Positions 63,722-64,000 of a stretch of 64,000 nt of DNA are shown piece after piece. The stretch is from Martelella mediterranea. Its GTDB lineage: Bacteria; Pseudomonadota; Alphaproteobacteria; Rhizobiales; Rhizobiaceae. The stretch lies in the NCBI GenBank assembly GCA_003001975.1, contig PVUG01000009.1, positions 156,847-220,846 of the forward strand. The letters run 5' to 3'. A model generated the notes under the pieces. The model was not told the origin of the DNA. It was given only the letters and a program-made list of their open reading frames with translations, and did not search any database. Numbering within the stretch: the first letter of the stretch is position 1; each line of letters opens with the position of its first letter. The position numbers and the translations under genes are program-made.

Positions 63722-63885
63722 TTAAAGCGGGACTGCGGGCTTGTCCCCGCAGTCCCGGCGACAGGCGACCGTCCGAGGATTGGGACAGCACCCCAGGTCA
63801 TCAAGGCTCCCTGCCGCCTTTTGCTTCACCGCTTGGAGAGTTGATTGGGCATAAGACGCCCGCAAACAATCCTAAGCCCGCAAAG
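63722..63885 (+). ncRNA. Candidate bridge RNA of the IS110 element
   Basis: Three structural modules in the left end. (1) 5' hairpin CGGGACTGCGGG (63728-63739)/CCCGCAGTCCCG (63746-63757). (2) Target-type loop: outer stem GGCGACAGG (63757-63765)/CCTGCCGCC (63810-63818), apical TGGG/CCCA, with guides CCGAGGAT (63773-63780) and GTCATC (63797-63802). These match the left target CCGAGGAT and complement GATGAC of the intact REP. (3) Donor-type loop: apical GGGC/GCCC (63847-63861); CAAACAATCCT (63863-63873) complements the observed junction AGGATTGTTTG (63694-63704) over 11 nt. The other donor guide should be about GAGAGTTGAT (63836-63845). Exact RNA ends are estimates. Confidence 0.78.
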
Positions 63886-63897
63886 GATAGCAGGACA

Positions 63898-64000
63898 ATG
63901 GACATTTTGCACACTGCACCGCATCGATGCTTCGGCATTGATGTCGCCAAGGACAATCTCGTCGTCAGTGACGGCGGCGCCTGCGTGACCATTCCCAACA
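63898..64000 (+). CDS. IS110 family transposase, N-terminal fragment (cut by window end)
   Basis: First 34 codons: MDILHTAPHRCFGIDVAKDN then LVVSDGGACVTIPN. FGIDVAKDxLVV with the first catalytic Asp is the hallmark start of the DEDD RuvC-like domain of IS110/IS1111 transposases. AGGA lies upstream (CAGGACA before the ATG). The rest of the protein, including the C-terminal Ser-containing Transposase_20 domain, lies outside the window. Confidence 0.88.
   Translation, partial: MDILHTAPHRCFGIDVAKDNLVVSDGGACVTIPN

Larger units (their letters stand above)
63696..64000 (+). mobile_element. IS110-family insertion sequence, left end and start of transposase
   Basis: Runs off the window. The left boundary is set by the REP interruption after CCGAGGAT (core GAT at 63696-63698 shared by target and element). 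About 200 nt of non-coding left end with strong RNA-like folding is followed by the transposase start at 63898. No terminal inverted repeats, as usual for IS110. The right end is not visible. Confidence 0.85.

Noticed and set aside
63728..63757. 12-bp perfect hairpin as a transcription terminator
   Set aside because: No T-run follows; it fits better as the 5' stem-loop of the IS110 bridge RNA.

Overview
This is a 64-kb chromosomal segment from an alphaproteobacterium of the Hyphomicrobiales (Rhizobiales), probably in or near the Rhizobiaceae; Martelella or a relative is only a guess. The evidence is the high-GC coding sequence, close resemblance of many proteins to rhizobial ones (LeuC, octaprenyl diphosphate synthase, DapF), and the gene order from about 42 kb onward: acnA, ccmABCDG, ispZ/yciB, ftsY, mtaB, dapF, ffh, chorismate mutase, rpsP, rimM, trmD, rplS, leuC. 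As I remember it, this is a conserved rhizobial chromosomal backbone block. No prophage, CRISPR array or rRNA is seen; the only tRNA is tRNA-Pro(CGG).

Layout. 0-10 kb: the end of a ferrous-iron uptake operon (feoB, feoC), a PutP-like sodium/proline symporter, sppA with a tiny membrane protein, a TrmN6-like methyltransferase plus DUF2007 protein divergent from the octaprenyl diphosphate synthase gene, then TPR protein, ispE and a MoaB-type molybdopterin gene. 10-16 kb: a small glycosyltransferase, a PA0069-type radical SAM gene behind a textbook alphaproteobacterial SOS box, rnhB, tRNA-Pro, and phosphomannomutase plus mannose-1-phosphate guanylyltransferase for GDP-mannose. 16-24 kb: an amino-acid catabolic island with dgcN-dgcA (D-glutamate acetylation and racemisation), a GntR regulator, an M20 deacetylase, an ectoine-hydrolase-like M24 protein and a divergent class III aminotransferase; a perfect 14-bp GntR-type palindrome lies in the divergent promoter region. 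24-26 kb: a TPP-riboswitch-controlled thiX-thiY transporter operon with no ATPase gene beside it, followed by a 273-bp MITE-like element. 26-33 kb: a sugar porter, the methylcitrate genes prpD-prpC-prpB and an unusual pyruvate-kinase-like protein. 33-42 kb: a fused lipoate ligase, a BadF-type kinase, a KamA/EpmB-like protein, a nucleotidyltransferase, gldA, fdhD, a MocR regulator and an orphan pcaB. 42-63 kb: the conserved backbone block covering aconitase, cytochrome c maturation, SRP targeting (ftsY, ffh), lysine and leucine biosynthesis and ribosome/tRNA maturation.

The most striking find is at the right edge. An IS110-family transposase begins at 63898. The roughly 200 nt before it sits in a REP-type palindrome that is cut after CCGAGGAT. 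This non-coding stretch folds into a 5' hairpin followed by two internal-loop hairpins. One loop carries CCGAGGAT and GTCATC, matching the two sides of the interrupted REP target (CCGAGGAT/GATGAC). The other carries an 11-nt complement of the observed left junction. This is what a bridge RNA should look like, with target and donor guides readable in the sequence, and it predicts the unseen right end of the element. Four copies of the mosaic REP-like palindrome are present (18.7, 47.9, 61.3 and 63.6 kb), and one intact copy supplies the uninterrupted target.
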